Assembly: GCA_900771365.1 (NCBI GenBank) | Contig: CAAGNU010000184.1 | Location: 1-29,860, forward strand | Length of the DNA: 29,860 nt | Source of the DNA: Bacteroidales bacterium | Lineage (GTDB): Bacteria > Bacteroidota > Bacteroidia > Bacteroidales > P3 | Reading direction: 5' to 3' | Shown here: in pieces, positions 29,832 through 29,860 of the stretch | Numbering within the stretch: the first letter of the stretch is position 1 | How the letters are laid out: each line of letters opens with the position of its first letter | Position numbers and translations under genes: made by a program | The notes under the pieces: generated by a model | Database searches by the model: none | Told to the model about the DNA's origin: nothing | The model's input: the letters and a program-made list of their open reading frames with translations, nothing else

Positions 29832-29839
29832 CAAAGTTA
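29832..29839 (-). promoter_or_regulatory. -7 element of the receptor gene (TAACTTTG)
   Basis: On the minus strand TAACTTTG fits TAnnTTTG. The -33 element would lie at or beyond the window edge and cannot be judged. The leader would be about 90-100 nt. Confidence 0.55.
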
Positions 29840-29860
29840 CACTTTTTTTCTCATTTAGAA

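Overview
The window looks like chromosomal DNA from a member of the order Bacteroidales (Bacteroidota), probably near Prevotella or Bacteroides; I cannot fix the genus from sequence alone. The evidence is a set of promoters of the Bacteroidota type (TTTG, 18-20 nt, TAnnTTTG), a Bacteroides-type tryptophanase, a TonB-dependent-receptor-like outer-membrane barrel, a BspA-like leucine-rich repeat protein, C-terminal domains of the type IX secretion (Por) sorting kind, and ECF sigma/anti-sigma pairs.

Layout. 1-691: gene-free leader with an 11-bp tandem repeat array and a promoter. 692-2029: secreted BspA-like LRR protein. 2214-9586: a run of seven plus-strand genes: smpB, aspartokinase, aroB, an outer-membrane barrel, an S41 peptidase lipoprotein, an unknown protein, and a U32/RlhA-like RNA hydroxylase. 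9587-9941: gene-free, starting in a second copy of the 11-bp array. 9942-11003: exported Ser/Gly/Arg-rich protein with a His/aromatic segment. 11139-12777: tryptophanase with its own promoter, a structured leader holding a 26-codon ORF, and a terminator. 12813-13361: GNAT acetyltransferase gene broken by one in-frame TGA. 13464-14979 (minus): ECF sigma factor and a membrane protein that is probably its anti-sigma partner. 15141-19475 (minus): PpiD/SurA-like periplasmic chaperone, small membrane protein, dxr, small lipoprotein, terminator. 19636-20112 (minus): cytidine deaminase. 20213-20560: gene-free, with the third and largest 11-bp array. 20704-23643: two exported proteins, AT-rich at first, the second ending in FN3, a Gly-Glu linker and a type IX sorting domain. 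23787-24761: tRNA-dihydrouridine synthase. 24908-27068 (minus): ECF sigma, membrane anti-sigma candidate and exported FGE/sulfatase-modifying-factor-like protein. 27239-29725 (minus): outer-membrane beta-barrel receptor with terminator and leader.

Most of the content is core metabolism (lysine/threonine, chorismate and isoprenoid precursors, pyrimidine salvage, RNA modification, ribosome rescue) mixed with cell-envelope and secretion genes. No tRNA, rRNA, CRISPR array, phage or complete insertion sequence was seen. The less ordinary signals are: an 11-bp tandem repeat family at three intergenic sites; a 27-bp sequence present in inverted orientation at both window ends, containing a three-codon ORF; a possible leader peptide ahead of tnaA; a probable anti-sigma protein with plug-like and ExbD-like segments; and a regulatory unit pairing an ECF sigma system with an FGE-like exported protein.
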